From Planktophila turicensis (lineage in GTDB: Bacteria; Actinomycetota; Actinomycetes; Nanopelagicales; Nanopelagicaceae), in the NCBI GenBank assembly GCA_965234405.1, contig OZ248346.1: a stretch of DNA of 64,000 bases; one strand, given 5' to 3'. The stretch's first letter is position 1; every line of letters begins with the position of its first letter. Below are positions 1 through 9,484 of this stretch, in pieces. The notes below the pieces were generated by a model that was not told the DNA's origin, did no database searches, and saw nothing but the letters and a program-made list of their open reading frames with translations. The translations under genes and the position numbers were made by a program.

Positions 1-1350
1 GCGATTTCGCGCTGGAATAGAGTATGGCTGACTTTATCTTGGAGTTTGATTCGCGGCAAATTAGTTATGCCGAGTCCAGTTGAGGAATTGAATTTTGTAT
101 CTTCAGGTCTGTTTCCAAGTAAATATTTTGACTATTATCGTTTGCAAGAGATTAATTGGTTTGAAGCAGAGAGAATCTCACGAGCTGGCAATTATCATGC
201 TGCCGTCAGAATCAGACACGAAATCCTTGAAGAACTTTATACATTTAGTGAAGTCACGGCCCCTGGGTATTTCCCCCCAGTGCTTGGTACCCAATGGACG
301 TCGAATTTCGGTCATCTCGCTTGTCTCGGTCACCATGTGCTGGCTCAAAAGCTTGGAGTTATTCCAGAAGGGCGACGCTATTTAATAACCGACGGCAAAT
401 CACCTAATGAACAGTTGTTGCAATCAGTCAGCCAGAATTTCACTCCAGTGTTTCAACCTTCTGGAACCCGATGGAGTGAAGCACCAAGTTTCTGGCACTT
501 CAGCGAAAGATTGCGAACAGTTAGGGGCCATTCGAATTTCATTGACTTGAATGAATTGTTTGACACGATATTCATTTCAAGCAATTATCAGAAGCTTGTC
601 AGTGAAGATTTCTTCTTGAAGTTAGACCTGGAATATACAGAGTCGGCACGAATTCAGCTTGAGAGTATGGGGCTCCCCCGAAATGCAAAATTTGTTGTAC
701 TGCATGTTCGGGAGAGTATTGACATTACAGATCCCCGAACTCAACCGCTGGACTCATTCTTTGATGCAGTAAATGAAATCACTTCTCAAGGGTTTTGGGT
801 GATTCGGATTGGCGATCGTGGAATGAGAAAACTCCCAACTTCTAGGATGGTTATTGACCTAGTTGGAGCGATTGGTGCTGGAGCAAATCTGCACGCTTAT
901 GTTTTAGCAAACTGTCTATTCTTCTTGGGCACGGCATCGGGACCTTCTTGGGTCTCTCGCCTTTACGGGCAACCGTCCTTGCTCACAAATTTGAATTGCG
1001 TTGGCATCCAGGCGAATCGTGCACCAAAAGGCAGCATACATATCCCCAAGAGATACATCGGCAGAGATAAGCACGAACTTTCTTTGAGTGAACTTTACTC
1101 TACGGGACTCGCATTTGGAGAAATGAGCCTTAAAGAATTGAATGTTCGAGGAATATCACAAATCAGCAATTCCCCGCGTGAAATTTTAGAGGCAACCAAA
1201 GAAATTCTGTCGAATGTTAGCGGATGTTTTTCAAGTAAACTTCAGACTGAACAGCTGAGAATTCGCGAAATTAGAGAAGATTTCAAATCCATTGCTTGGG
1301 GGAATTTTGCAGACTCATTTATCGAAGAAAATCCTAACTGGCTGCGATAA
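1..1350 (+). CDS. TIGR04372-type glycosyltransferase, 5' end probably outside the window
   Basis: The frame is open from base 1; possible internal starts are TTG at 46 and ATG at 67, neither with a clear ribosome site, so the gene probably begins upstream. The roughly 430 visible residues resemble the TIGR04372 family of putative surface-polysaccharide glycosyltransferases: a central block around FVVLHVRES, then IRIGDRGM and a late FFLGTASGPSWVSRLYG segment that looks like the nucleotide-sugar-binding half of a GT-B fold. It would add one sugar to a lipid-linked glycan in the cytoplasm. It is followed by a GT61 gene on the same strand and starts the glycan cluster. Codon use is AT-rich like the rest of the cluster. 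Family assignment is by pattern only; donor and acceptor are unknown. Confidence 0.7.
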   Translation, partial: AISRWNRVWLTLSWSLIRGKLVMPSPVEELNFVSSGLFPSKYFDYYRLQEINWFEAERISRAGNYHAAVRIRHEILEELYTFSEVTAPGYFPPVLGTQWTSNFGHLACLGHHVLAQKLGVIPEGRRYLITDGKSPNEQLLQSVSQNFTPVFQPSGTRWSEAPSFWHFSERLRTVRGHSNFIDLNELFDTIFISSNYQKLVSEDFFLKLDLEYTESARIQLESMGLPRNAKFVVLHVRESIDITDPRTQPLDSFFDAVNEITSQGFWVIRIGDRGMRKLPTSRMVIDLVGAIGAGANLHAYVLANCLFFLGTASGPSWVSRLYGQPSLLTNLNCVGIQANRAPKGSIHIPKRYIGRDKHELSLSELYSTGLAFGEMSLKELNVRGISQISNSPREILEATKEILSNVSGCFSSKLQTEQLRIREIREDFKSIAWGNFADSFIEENPNWLR

Positions 1351-1395
1351 TTCCAAGGCACATCAAATGTGTCTAGTAGAGGAAGGAGCACAAAT

Positions 1396-2922
1396 ATGAG
1401 TCTTCTCCTGCTTGTGATTCCAACAAACAGGATGGCTCGGCAAGTATTGGACACATCTGAAATTGCCTGTACCTGTGGATCCAAAATTAACACCGGACAA
1501 AATCGTATTCGATTCCTAGTTGACTTCTTAGATGAACTATTGAACGCAGTGAATTACAAAAGTGGCTACAAAGTTAATGTGCGAAGAAGAGTGCTACTTT
1601 TGCTTAGAATTCTCATTAAGAGACCAGCCCTCCTATTCCATTTGTGTTTTAAATCAAAAACCTACACACATTCTCAACCATCAGTGAGAAGTGCTCATGA
1701 GATAGTTATCCAAGAAAAGCAGACATTGTGGTACACAACATCCGCAGGCAGATTTGGTTTCCCGTGGAATTATGAAGCGCAATCCAATTCTCTCAATGCA
1801 GTTAGACGTTTAGACTTGAGCTTCTTGATAGGTGTATATTCAAGTTCTGATTTAACATACGACAACCACGATAGCTATTTTGATATTGATATTGATACTT
1901 TTACAAAACACTCTGAATCTGACAGAAAGCTTTCTATTGTCAAATCAACTTGGAAAAAAACGGAACTCCGGCAGCTTTCGAATTCGAAAGTTTTGCATGG
2001 CACAGTTATTACCAAGGACGGAGTTGTTCACTTGCAGTACCTTGAAAGTTATAAGGCCCCAACAAGTCCTGACAAACTACCGAACTCTCTTTGGTACATA
2101 GAGAGTGAACTATCTCATCCTCAGTTTTCATCTCCAAAGCCGAGTCGAGACGCTGGCTACTTGTCTGAAGCAATTCTAATTTCGTCTGAAGGTGAAAATT
2201 TCTACCATTTTATCTCAGAATCTCTTAGGGTTCTTGCATTCTCGAGGATTTCCGGAAATAACTGTTCCAACATAATTATTCGTAGTGGTCTCCCGGAACA
2301 GTTCTATGGACTAATCCGAATGATTTCCCCTGAATCAAAAATAGTAAAAGTTGGCAAGAATGAGTCAATTGACGTTGGATTATTGCATTTCGCGCAATTC
2401 GAAAGCCCGCTTTCTCAAGACCCAAGATTCTTCTTTGACATGAAGCCATCGGAGGTACTTGACTCCGATGAGTTTTTGGTATGGCGATGGATTAGGAGCA
2501 TGTTCGATACTAAATCTGGAGCAGTGCAAAGAGTTTATCTCCCTAGGGAAAAGTTTGAGTCTCGGGGTCTATTGAATTCTCAATCCTTAGGATCGAATCT
2601 GTCCGCCCTTGGTTTTCAAGAAATTAAGATGGGTGAAATGGATGCAAACGCACAGATTCAGTTGTTTAGGAATGCATCTATTTTCTTTTCGGCATCTGGT
2701 GCTGGTTTGCTAAATACAATATTCATGCCGGCTAATTCGACTGTGATTGAATTAAGGTACCCGACCGGTGCAAGTTGGGAATTCTTACCCCACTTGTTTG
2801 ACATAAATTATGAATTTGTCGAAATCAATAAATTGTTTTCTGGAAAAATCTGGGAAAGTCTTGATGTCTATTTAGCTCCAACACGTGATGTTTTGGCTAA
2901 TTTATCTAGATTTTCAGAATAG
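1396..2922 (+). CDS. Glycosyltransferase family 61 (DUF563) protein
   Basis: About 508 residues. I start at ATG 1396 because GGAAGGAG (1381-1388) lies seven bases before it; a longer frame from GTG 1369 lacks such a site. The C-terminal half carries the DUF563/GT61 pattern: YHFISESLR at about residue 270, then a VYLPRE block and SASGAGLLNTIFMPANSTVIEL-like glycine-rich end near residue 433, which matches the 'GxGAGLxNxxFxxxxxxVIEL' signature of the family. The N-terminal half has no recognisable domain. Likely adds a sugar during surface glycan assembly; substrate unknown. Converges on rmlA with only ten bases between the stops. Confidence 0.75.
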   Translation: MSLLLLVIPTNRMARQVLDTSEIACTCGSKINTGQNRIRFLVDFLDELLNAVNYKSGYKVNVRRRVLLLLRILIKRPALLFHLCFKSKTYTHSQPSVRSAHEIVIQEKQTLWYTTSAGRFGFPWNYEAQSNSLNAVRRLDLSFLIGVYSSSDLTYDNHDSYFDIDIDTFTKHSESDRKLSIVKSTWKKTELRQLSNSKVLHGTVITKDGVVHLQYLESYKAPTSPDKLPNSLWYIESELSHPQFSSPKPSRDAGYLSEAILISSEGENFYHFISESLRVLAFSRISGNNCSNIIIRSGLPEQFYGLIRMISPESKIVKVGKNESIDVGLLHFAQFESPLSQDPRFFFDMKPSEVLDSDEFLVWRWIRSMFDTKSGAVQRVYLPREKFESRGLLNSQSLGSNLSALGFQEIKMGEMDANAQIQLFRNASIFFSASGAGLLNTIFMPANSTVIELRYPTGASWEFLPHLFDINYEFVEINKLFSGKIWESLDVYLAPTRDVLANLSRFSE

Positions 2923-2932
2923 ATGGAATATT

Positions 2933-3802
2933 TCAGTGTTCCATGGCTATCTTCATGACCTGAGTAGCATAGGAACAATCACCTAATGCATATAGAGAGC
3001 TTTTGAATTGATCGGATGAAGTAATTCCCGCTGAGTATGCTGCTTCCTCTGGGCTACCGATCAGAAGTCCTTGTCTTGATTGGAGAGATTCGACAAATGA
3101 AGCGGCTCTAAAAAGACTTTCAGGTGTTCCCAAATCAAACCAAGCGTTTCCTCGCGAAATTTTTCTGATTTCCAAGTTGTTATGATCAAAGTAGCTCTTT
3201 AGTAGATCAAGGATTTCCAATTCCCCCCTTGTAGAGGGTTTCAAGGTATTGGCTCTTTCCACTGCAGAATTGTCGAATTTATATATTCCTGGTATCGCCC
3301 AATTGGAAACAAAGGTTGATGGCTTTTCAACTAATTCTTGAATTGAATCGTCTTTGTCACTGAAAGCGACCACCCCGTAATCTTCAGGATTACTCACTCG
3401 GTATGCGAAAGCAACCGCACCACCTTCAAACTGAATATTCTTTAGATTTACACCAAATTCAGGTCCATGGAATAAGTTATCGCCCAGAATGAACCAAAAA
3501 GATTCGCCTTCCAAGAACTGAGAAGCGAGACTAATGCCTTGAGGAATCCCTCCAGGTCTGGGTTGTACTTGATACGAAATCTCAATTCCGAATTGTTCCC
3601 CACCGCGCAGTAAAGTTCGAAATCTATCCAACTCTGTTGGAGTAGTTACAACCAAGACTTGCGTTACTCCTGCATGAATGAGCGTTGAAAGGGGATAATA
3701 AATCATCGGTTTGTCATATACAGGCAAAAGCTGTTTGCCTGTAGCCAATGTGCACGGCCTTAGCCGGGTTCCTTGCCCCCCGGCAAGAATTATGCCCTTC
3801 AT
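2933..3802 (-). CDS. rmlA: Glucose-1-phosphate thymidylyltransferase RmlA
   Basis: 289 residues, full family length. It makes dTDP-glucose from glucose-1-phosphate and dTTP, the entry step to dTDP-deoxysugars. The nucleotidyltransferase signature LAGGQGTRLRP is at residues 6-16, KQLLPVYDKPMIYYPLSTL follows at 23-41, and the metal-site segment FILGDNLFHG is at about 104-113. The ATG overlaps the TGA of rmlB (ATGA), so the pair is translationally coupled. Together with rmlB and the FdtA/FdtB-like genes across the divergent promoter it supplies a dTDP-amino-dideoxysugar. No rmlC or rmlD is seen in the window, so dTDP-rhamnose would need genes elsewhere. Confidence 0.95.
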   Translation of the reverse strand: MKGIILAGGQGTRLRPCTLATGKQLLPVYDKPMIYYPLSTLIHAGVTQVLVVTTPTELDRFRTLLRGGEQFGIEISYQVQPRPGGIPQGISLASQFLEGESFWFILGDNLFHGPEFGVNLKNIQFEGGAVAFAYRVSNPEDYGVVAFSDKDDSIQELVEKPSTFVSNWAIPGIYKFDNSAVERANTLKPSTRGELEILDLLKSYFDHNNLEIRKISRGNAWFDLGTPESLFRAASFVESLQSRQGLLIGSPEEAAYSAGITSSDQFKSSLYALGDCSYATQVMKIAMEH

Positions 3803-4770
3803 AAACTCAACCTTTCTTGGCTTGTCTTAACCCATTCCGGGTTGCCAAGGTACCACTCGTAAGTTTGAAGGAGCCCTTCATGAAGTTTGTAGATTGGATT
3901 CCAGCCAAGCTCTTGTCTTATTCGAGCATCATCTACTGAATAACGAAAATCGTGACCTAAGCGGTCTGGGATGTACTCGATTGACGAAGTTGATTTTTTT
4001 GAAATTTTGATCAATTCACCTGCAAGTTGGTTATTGGATAGCTCCGTTCCCCCAATATTGTAATGAAAATTCCGCAGTCTATCTTCTTTCATCAATAGAT
4101 TAATCGCGCGGCAATGATCAATCACATGCAACCATTCCCGCCTGTTCTCCCCGTCTCCATAAACGCCGATACTTCTATTTTCGATAATTGAAGAGATGGC
4201 TGTAGGAATGAATTTTTCTACACTTTGTCTCGAGCCATAGTTATTTGCACATCTTGAAATGACTACATTCACTCCATGCGTATTCCGATATGCATCACAG
4301 AAGAATTCAGCCGATGCCTTAGATGCCGAGTAGGGACTTCTTGGAGCAAGCGGAGAATTTTCATTCCAGGATTCTGTCGCAGCTGAACCATAAACTTCAT
4401 CTGTCGAAACTTGAATCATTTTCTTTGCAAAGCCTAACTTAACTAGCTCCAGAAGATTTACTGTGCCTCTAATATTTGACTCAATGAAGGGTGACGAGTC
4501 TTTTATGGAGCGGTCTACATGCGACTCGGCTGCAAAGTTCACGAAACAGTCAGAATCTTCAAAACCTTTAAGAGAATTTTCAAGTGAACCACGATCTGAG
4601 ATATCTATTTTTTTCAAGGTAATTTCATCCCTCACGGCTGAACTCAAGTTCAAATCATTTGCCGCGTAAGTCATTTTATCCAAGACCAAAATCTGATGGT
4701 TATCTTGAAGCGCAAGTTCAACGAAATGTGACCCTATGAAACCCATTCCCCCGGTAATCACGATTTTCAT
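3799..4770 (-). CDS. rmlB: dTDP-glucose 4,6-dehydratase RmlB
   Basis: 323 residues. Extended SDR enzyme converting dTDP-glucose to dTDP-4-keto-6-deoxyglucose with bound NAD. Seen: nucleotide-binding GGMGFIG at residues 7-13, the dehydratase-specific Thr-Asp-Glu triad in STDEVYG at 122-128, and the catalytic Tyr147-xxx-Lys151 in YSASK. First gene of a two-gene unit with rmlA. A TACTCT -10 box lies exactly six bases before the ATG (complement of 4777-4782) with no Shine-Dalgarno, so the mRNA is probably leaderless. Divergent from the ketoisomerase gene that uses its product. Confidence 0.95.
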   Translation of the reverse strand: MKIVITGGMGFIGSHFVELALQDNHQILVLDKMTYAANDLNLSSAVRDEITLKKIDISDRGSLENSLKGFEDSDCFVNFAAESHVDRSIKDSSPFIESNIRGTVNLLELVKLGFAKKMIQVSTDEVYGSAATESWNENSPLAPRSPYSASKASAEFFCDAYRNTHGVNVVISRCANNYGSRQSVEKFIPTAISSIIENRSIGVYGDGENRREWLHVIDHCRAINLLMKEDRLRNFHYNIGGTELSNNQLAGELIKISKKSTSSIEYIPDRLGHDFRYSVDDARIRQELGWNPIYKLHEGLLQTYEWYLGNPEWVKTSQERLSL

Positions 4771-4812
4771 GCTCTTAGAGTAGACGATTCATGATTAAGA
4801 TATGATTTTAGG
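4771..4812. promoter_or_regulatory. Divergent leaderless promoters of rmlB and the FdtA-like gene
   Basis: Only 42 bases separate the two divergent starts. On the plus strand TATGAT (4801-4806) is six bases before GTG 4813; on the minus strand TACTCT (complement of 4777-4782) is six bases before the rmlB ATG. Neither start has a Shine-Dalgarno site. The shared control region fits the two units feeding one sugar pathway. Confidence 0.6.
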
Positions 4813-5220
4813 GTGAAGATAGATTTGAGAACGATTTCCGGTATCTTTCCCTCAATTTCTGGAACCTTAGGCGTGCTCGACGCCCCGGACCTCCCGTTCA
4901 ATCCACGTCGCCTCTATTGGATTCATTCAGTTCCCAAAGATGAGAGTCGAGGAAATCATGCTCATAAGGAGTTGAATCAGTTTTTTGTTGCGCTAAAGGG
5001 TGAAGTGAGCATTGAAATCTCTTCCAATAAGCAGAAAGAAGTTGTGACTCTTGATTGTGACAGTAAAATTCTCGTTCTAAAATCTGGTTACTGGAGGAAA
5101 CTTTTTAACTTTTCTCCTGATGCTGTCATATTAGTCGGGGCAGATTCTGAATACAACTCTAATGACTACATACATGACTGGGATGAATTCTCAGCGTGGA
5201 GGGAAGAGAACTTTGACTAG
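4813..5220 (+). CDS. dTDP-6-deoxyhexulose 3,4-ketoisomerase, FdtA/QdtA family
   Basis: 135 residues, the usual size of the single-cupin FdtA/QdtA (WxcM C-terminal) family, which turns dTDP-4-keto-6-deoxyglucose into the 3-keto sugar. The family hallmark RGNHAHKELNQ is at residues 46-56 with the catalytic histidines His49 and His51; the LxxG(Y/W)WRK segment near the end of the cupin is also present. The GTG start is set by the TATGAT box six bases upstream. The next gene is a matching aminotransferase, so the pair should give dTDP-Fuc3N or dTDP-Qui3N; the sequence alone does not tell me which C4 epimer is made. Confidence 0.85.
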   Translation: MKIDLRTISGIFPSISGTLGVLDAPDLPFNPRRLYWIHSVPKDESRGNHAHKELNQFFVALKGEVSIEISSNKQKEVVTLDCDSKILVLKSGYWRKLFNFSPDAVILVGADSEYNSNDYIHDWDEFSAWREENFD

Positions 5221-6328
5221 GGACGTTCCGTATTTTTCTTTTTCAATGGCTCCTGCAGAATTGAAATCTAAATGGAAGAATGCTCTTGGAAATGTTATTG
5301 ACCTGGGAGTTTTTATTGGTGGCCGACAAGTTTCTGACTTTGAGTCTGAGTTTTCAGAATTCTTAGGTGTTCGGGAGTCAGTTGGAGTTGGTAACGGCCT
5401 CGACGGATTGACAATTGCTCTAAAGACCCTCGGGATTGGCCCAGGTCATAATGTTGCAGTGCCGGCCCACACATTTATTGCCTGTTGGTTGGCAATTGAC
5501 TTGGTTGGCGCAACCGCGATTGGAATAGATGTAGATGCGAGTGGTCTGATTGATTTAGAAAAACTCAAGGACTGCGATGTAAAAATAGATGCAGTGATGC
5601 CCGTACATTTGCATGGTGCAATGGTTGACATGCAGGAATTAGTGACATGGACTTCTACCAAACAAATTAAAATAATAGAAGATGCTTCACAAGCACATGG
5701 AGCAGTTCTGCAGGGAAAATATGCAGGTACTTGGGGTGATGCGGGAGTATTTTCCTTGTACCCTTCAAAGAATTTGGGTGCTACTGGAGATGCCGGGATT
5801 GTCACTTTTAAAGAACTCGCTCATTCAGTAGAAGCTCGATCAATTCGAAATTACGGTAGTAACCCGCAGAATAAGTATGACCATAGAATTCCCGGTATGA
5901 ATAGCCGACTTGATCCCATGCAAGCAGCAATTCTTTCAGTCAACCTGCCATTCCTCGATATGTGGAACGAAACGAGAATTACACTTGGAAGTCGATATAC
6001 ATCACGACTCAGCGGCACTTTCAAGATTCTTCAAGATGAGTCCCACTACTCCGTTCGGCACCATTATCCGATTTTGGTAGCTAATGCTTCAGATTCCATT
6101 GAGTACTTAAGCAAATTTGGTGTTGGTGTTGAAAGACACTATCCCGAAGTAGCGGCAAGTGCATACCAACGGTTTAAGGATTTGCCAAAACTAAACTTTG
6201 AGAACGCAGAGGCTATCTCAAGGCAAACAATCAGTTTGCCCATCTCCCAATGGCACACAATGGATGACGTGGATTATGTCTGTGATGTTCTCCTTGCAGG
6301 ATACAACAAAGGAGTTATTAGAACTTGA
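5213..6328 (+). CDS. DegT/DnrJ/EryC1 sugar aminotransferase, FdtB/QdtB-like
   Basis: 371 residues from TTG 5213, chosen because GGAGGG (5198-5203) lies nine bases before it and the family begins a few residues before the 'VPYF' strand; a longer ATG frame from 5162 would overlap the ketoisomerase by 59 bases. PLP-dependent: the pyridine-binding Asp is in IIEDASQAHG (about Asp157) and the Schiff-base Lys in SLYPSKNLGATGD (about Lys186). With the preceding gene it should transaminate the dTDP-3-keto-6-deoxyhexose at C3. No linked N-acetyltransferase (FdtC/QdtC) is visible nearby, so the final N-acylation must be encoded elsewhere or be absent. Confidence 0.85.
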   Translation: MTRDVPYFSFSMAPAELKSKWKNALGNVIDLGVFIGGRQVSDFESEFSEFLGVRESVGVGNGLDGLTIALKTLGIGPGHNVAVPAHTFIACWLAIDLVGATAIGIDVDASGLIDLEKLKDCDVKIDAVMPVHLHGAMVDMQELVTWTSTKQIKIIEDASQAHGAVLQGKYAGTWGDAGVFSLYPSKNLGATGDAGIVTFKELAHSVEARSIRNYGSNPQNKYDHRIPGMNSRLDPMQAAILSVNLPFLDMWNETRITLGSRYTSRLSGTFKILQDESHYSVRHHYPILVANASDSIEYLSKFGVGVERHYPEVAASAYQRFKDLPKLNFENAEAISRQTISLPISQWHTMDDVDYVCDVLLAGYNKGVIRT

Positions 6329-7515
6329 AAATTCTGCATTTGGCTACTTCCATGGGCGGCGGTGCAGGTAGAGCGGCACTCAGGATTAAAACCGCACAAA
6401 ATCATTTTGGGATCGAAGCAACTATCCAAAGTAGAGATGCGATACAACTCTCAGGAGGTGGAGAGCTAACGCCAATTCAGATTAGCCCTCTCAAGCAAAT
6501 TGAATCTAGCACGTTAACTTTCTTACAGTCCAAGTTTATCCAGAACTCAAATGATCTTGTCACTCCACTCAGCATCTCCAGTATGAAACTTACCAAGAAT
6601 GAATTAAACCAGTACGACTTGATTAATATACATGCGACATACAACTATTTAAACTCCAAAAGTATATTGAAGTTAAGTGAATTGAATAAACCACTTGTGT
6701 TTACCCTGCATGACCAAAGGAGTTTAACCGGTGGGTGCCACTACTCGCGGAGCTGCATGAATTACCAAATAGATTGCTCCCCTTGCCCCCAAGTGAGAAA
6801 TCCGTGGAACTTTTTGATAAGTAACTCATTCAAGGCTCAAAGAGAAGCAATCGCGAAGATTAAGAGAATAAGTTTTGTCACGCCTTCTAATTGGCTAGCG
6901 AAAATATGCCAAGATTCAGCAATCGGACAAGGAATTTCAGTATCAGTGATTAATAATCCAATCCCATCGAATTACTTTGCTGACCAGCCAGTGAGAAAAG
7001 CAAGCGGGACCCTAAAGATTGGATTTATATCTGCAAATTTGGATAATCCGTACAAAGGCCTAGATGTACTGATGGCGACGCTAGATTTACTGTCCTCGCG
7101 GCCCGGTGAGAACTATTCTCTAAAGTTAATCGGTCAAGGCAAATTGCGCGAAGCTACAAAAACAAATCGCATTACGCAAGTTGTTGCCAACTCCGACGAA
7201 GAGGTAATTTCGGAAATAATCGATTTGGATGTATTAGTTGTGCCAAGCACAGAGGACAACTCGCCTAGTGTGATCGGCGAGGCGTTAGCCTTGGGGGTCA
7301 GGGTCATTGGCTCGAATGTAGGAGGAATTCCAGAGATTTTACAAAAATTTGGGATGCCTACGTTTGAATCTGAAGACTCAAAGTCGTTAGCTGGCCATTT
7401 GAGCAACTTAACGGATTCATTTGATCCCACCAACGTAAGGTCGTTAGCTAAGGAAGTTTTTGGTGAAGAAAATATCGCAAAACAATATTTTGAGTTGTAT
7501 GACAGCTTGATCTAG
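6325..7515 (+). CDS. GT4-family glycosyltransferase
   Basis: 396 residues with a GT-B fold. The N-terminus MKILHLATSMGGGAGRAALR is the acceptor-side glycine-rich loop of wcaC/GT4-like enzymes; a Cys-rich insert with GGCHYSRSC and CSPCPQ around residues 134-155 is typical of a subgroup of these enzymes. The retaining-GT catalytic segment EDNSPSVIGEALALG is at about residues 309-323 (E-x8-E). TTG start overlaps the TGA of the aminotransferase (TTGA), so they are coupled. Likely transfers a sugar in glycan assembly. Its stop is interlocked with that of the convergent gene in a shared CTAG. Confidence 0.85.
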   Translation: MKILHLATSMGGGAGRAALRIKTAQNHFGIEATIQSRDAIQLSGGGELTPIQISPLKQIESSTLTFLQSKFIQNSNDLVTPLSISSMKLTKNELNQYDLINIHATYNYLNSKSILKLSELNKPLVFTLHDQRSLTGGCHYSRSCMNYQIDCSPCPQVRNPWNFLISNSFKAQREAIAKIKRISFVTPSNWLAKICQDSAIGQGISVSVINNPIPSNYFADQPVRKASGTLKIGFISANLDNPYKGLDVLMATLDLLSSRPGENYSLKLIGQGKLREATKTNRITQVVANSDEEVISEIIDLDVLVVPSTEDNSPSVIGEALALGVRVIGSNVGGIPEILQKFGMPTFESEDSKSLAGHLSNLTDSFDPTNVRSLAKEVFGEENIAKQYFELYDSLI

Positions 7516-8483
7516 AAATAGTTGAAGTTCCCTGCGGCTCGATTAGAGCGTTCTTTAAGTGAAATCGAACGTGCATGTTTTCCTGAGACTAAATCAAAAA
7601 ATTGTGTAATTCTCGTTGAGAACAGGTGACGAAATGCAATTCCGTAAAAATGCTTTTTTAACCAGTCATTAACGTCGTGATTGAAACTTGGTGCACATTT
7701 GGGCACATTGAATGAGGCGGGCACATGATTCAACCATTGAGAGTGATTCTTTGTGTGCGTTGCCGCCGAATCAAAACCAACATTTGAAACTAGACTGGCT
7801 TGAGGCAGAACAGCTTCCGCGCCATGCGCGATCATTTGGGCGATTAAGACGTTATCCCATGCGTCGACTATTCCGAGAGATGAACGACGGGAACCTGCAT
7901 TCCAATACTGACGTTCAGATGGATCAACAAGAGACGATGCGCCAATAGTTTTTGGATTCAAAATCAAATCCATAACAAGTCGCCACTTATCTCGACTCGT
8001 AGCCCACCCCCAAATCAATGCATAGCGCGAGGTAATCCATGCATCATCCATCAAATGTGACGGCGCAAACTGTGTTCCGCACGCCATCCATACATTCGAA
8101 TGTTGCTCGATAATTGCTCTCGCTGAAAGCGCAAAATTCATAAAATCTTCAGAAGGAATGCAGTCATCTTCAAGAATTATTCCGTACTCCTCATTGGAAA
8201 AAAACCAATCGCATGCAGAGAGCACAGCAGCGGAGCAGCCAACATTCTCTGAATGTTTTGCAATTTTGATTTCAAGTGGCGAATTCTCTTGCATTCTTAA
8301 GAGCGAGAGAAATAGAGTTTCTGATTCAGCTTTAGCGAGTGCGTTCTCAAGATTTGCAGAGTCAAGCGCAATATAAATTTTGGTCACACCTGACTTAGCT
8401 AAAACTTCAATGATTCTTAGCACAGGTTCTGATCTTCGGTAGGCAATTATTAGTGCGGGAATTGAAGGATTAGACAGTGTCAT
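7512..8483 (-). CDS. GT2-like glycosyltransferase
   Basis: 323 residues. N-terminal PALIIAYRRSEPVLRIIEVL resembles the first strand and helix of GT-A/GT2 enzymes, HSENVGCSAAVLSACDWFF the second nucleotide-binding element, and ILEDDCIPS (Glu105-Asp106-Asp107) the DxD-like metal site. A later YALIWGWATSRDKW block is found in a subgroup of bacterial surface-glycan transferases. Start is supported by AGGAG about eleven bases upstream; the ATG overlaps the stop of the preceding gene by four bases, so the two minus-strand genes form an operon. Substrate unknown. Confidence 0.75.
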   Translation of the reverse strand: MTLSNPSIPALIIAYRRSEPVLRIIEVLAKSGVTKIYIALDSANLENALAKAESETLFLSLLRMQENSPLEIKIAKHSENVGCSAAVLSACDWFFSNEEYGIILEDDCIPSEDFMNFALSARAIIEQHSNVWMACGTQFAPSHLMDDAWITSRYALIWGWATSRDKWRLVMDLILNPKTIGASSLVDPSERQYWNAGSRRSSLGIVDAWDNVLIAQMIAHGAEAVLPQASLVSNVGFDSAATHTKNHSQWLNHVPASFNVPKCAPSFNHDVNDWLKKHFYGIAFRHLFSTRITQFFDLVSGKHARSISLKERSNRAAGNFNYF

Positions 8484-9484
8484 TGCTTTATCATTCTCCT
8501 AATTCTTCTCCAGATTGCCTGCATTGCAGACTTACAAAAAACTGAGAACACAAAAATCTTTTGCGGTGGCAAACTTGAATTTTCAACCGCACGTTTGATT
8601 ACTTGGGCTTCCTTTTCGGATTTGAACATAGATAAATTCTTAGAATGAATATGCAAACTATATAAAGGGATTAGCTCTCCATTAGACTTGAGACGAATAG
8701 ATGGGAAAGTACGATTCTCTGTTGTGACCAATGTCAACTTGCCGACATCTAGGAAAGAATTTGGGTCTTTTTTTCTTAAAATTGAAAAACCTCTTGCATT
8801 TCGAGGATCATCACCAAAAAGGAACCTACCAAAATCAAAACCGTCAAAGGCGGCTTTAAAATAAATTTCAGAATCAATCACCTTCTGGCGGCAAGATAGA
8901 GCCTCTAAACTCCGTGCATGTGAAAATCCTGATGGTAGAATGGACACTAAATCAGGAAATTCAGTCATAAAGTTAAACAGAACCAGCATATCTGTGGTGG
9001 AAGAATTTTGCCGTGAGCATTCAAGTGAGTAATTTGCAAGCAGTTTCGCTGCGGAGTGATTTCGAATATATAAGGTACTTGCAATTGCCTGGGAATCACT
9101 AACAATAGGAAAAGCTAGGTCATACTTCAATTCACTCAAAGTATCGAATGGAAAATCATTCGAAATCAATACATCTGACTCAATATGTAAAAATGGCGCC
9201 TTATGTACCTCAGCAAAATCCGAGAGGGCAAAAAATCGTGCAAGGGAAGTCAACCAAAAATTTCCACGAAAATCTTTAGGGTGAATTAGTGAAGAATTCA
9301 ATTCATGCCAACGATTATCTTGGCTTAGATGATGTATTCGTAAGTTTCTACCTCTTAAGTGACCAACATCCTGGTCTGTCAGCAGGTGAACATTCCTCGC
9401 GGGGAAAAGGCGCAATGATCGCTCGATGTTTAACTCTAAATGCCGGGGCAATTTAGTGTTGAAGTGTACAAAGACCAAATCCAT
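8480..9484 (-). CDS. Probable glycosyltransferase (GT-A type), family uncertain
   Basis: 334 residues. I do not recognise a close family, but the layout is GT-A-like: a short N-terminal strand LVFVHFNTKLP, a conserved LTSLARFFALSDF helix and FLHIESDVLIS with Glu102-x-Asp104 as a DxD-type metal site, as in GT32-like capsule enzymes. Placed first in a two-gene minus-strand unit with the GT2-like gene inside the glycan cluster. TAGAGT lies seven bases before the ATG (complement of 9492-9497) and there is no Shine-Dalgarno, so the message is probably leaderless. Confidence 0.55.
   Translation of the reverse strand: MDLVFVHFNTKLPRHLELNIERSLRLFPARNVHLLTDQDVGHLRGRNLRIHHLSQDNRWHELNSSLIHPKDFRGNFWLTSLARFFALSDFAEVHKAPFLHIESDVLISNDFPFDTLSELKYDLAFPIVSDSQAIASTLYIRNHSAAKLLANYSLECSRQNSSTTDMLVLFNFMTEFPDLVSILPSGFSHARSLEALSCRQKVIDSEIYFKAAFDGFDFGRFLFGDDPRNARGFSILRKKDPNSFLDVGKLTLVTTENRTFPSIRLKSNGELIPLYSLHIHSKNLSMFKSEKEAQVIKRAVENSSLPPQKIFVFSVFCKSAMQAIWRRIRRMIKQ

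Noticed and set aside
2923..2946. Small inverted repeat ATGGAA/TTCCAT between convergent GT61 and rmlA genes as a terminator
   Set aside because: Six-base, AT-rich arms with a ten-base loop and no T run; it also overlaps the rmlA 3' end. Not supportable as a terminator.
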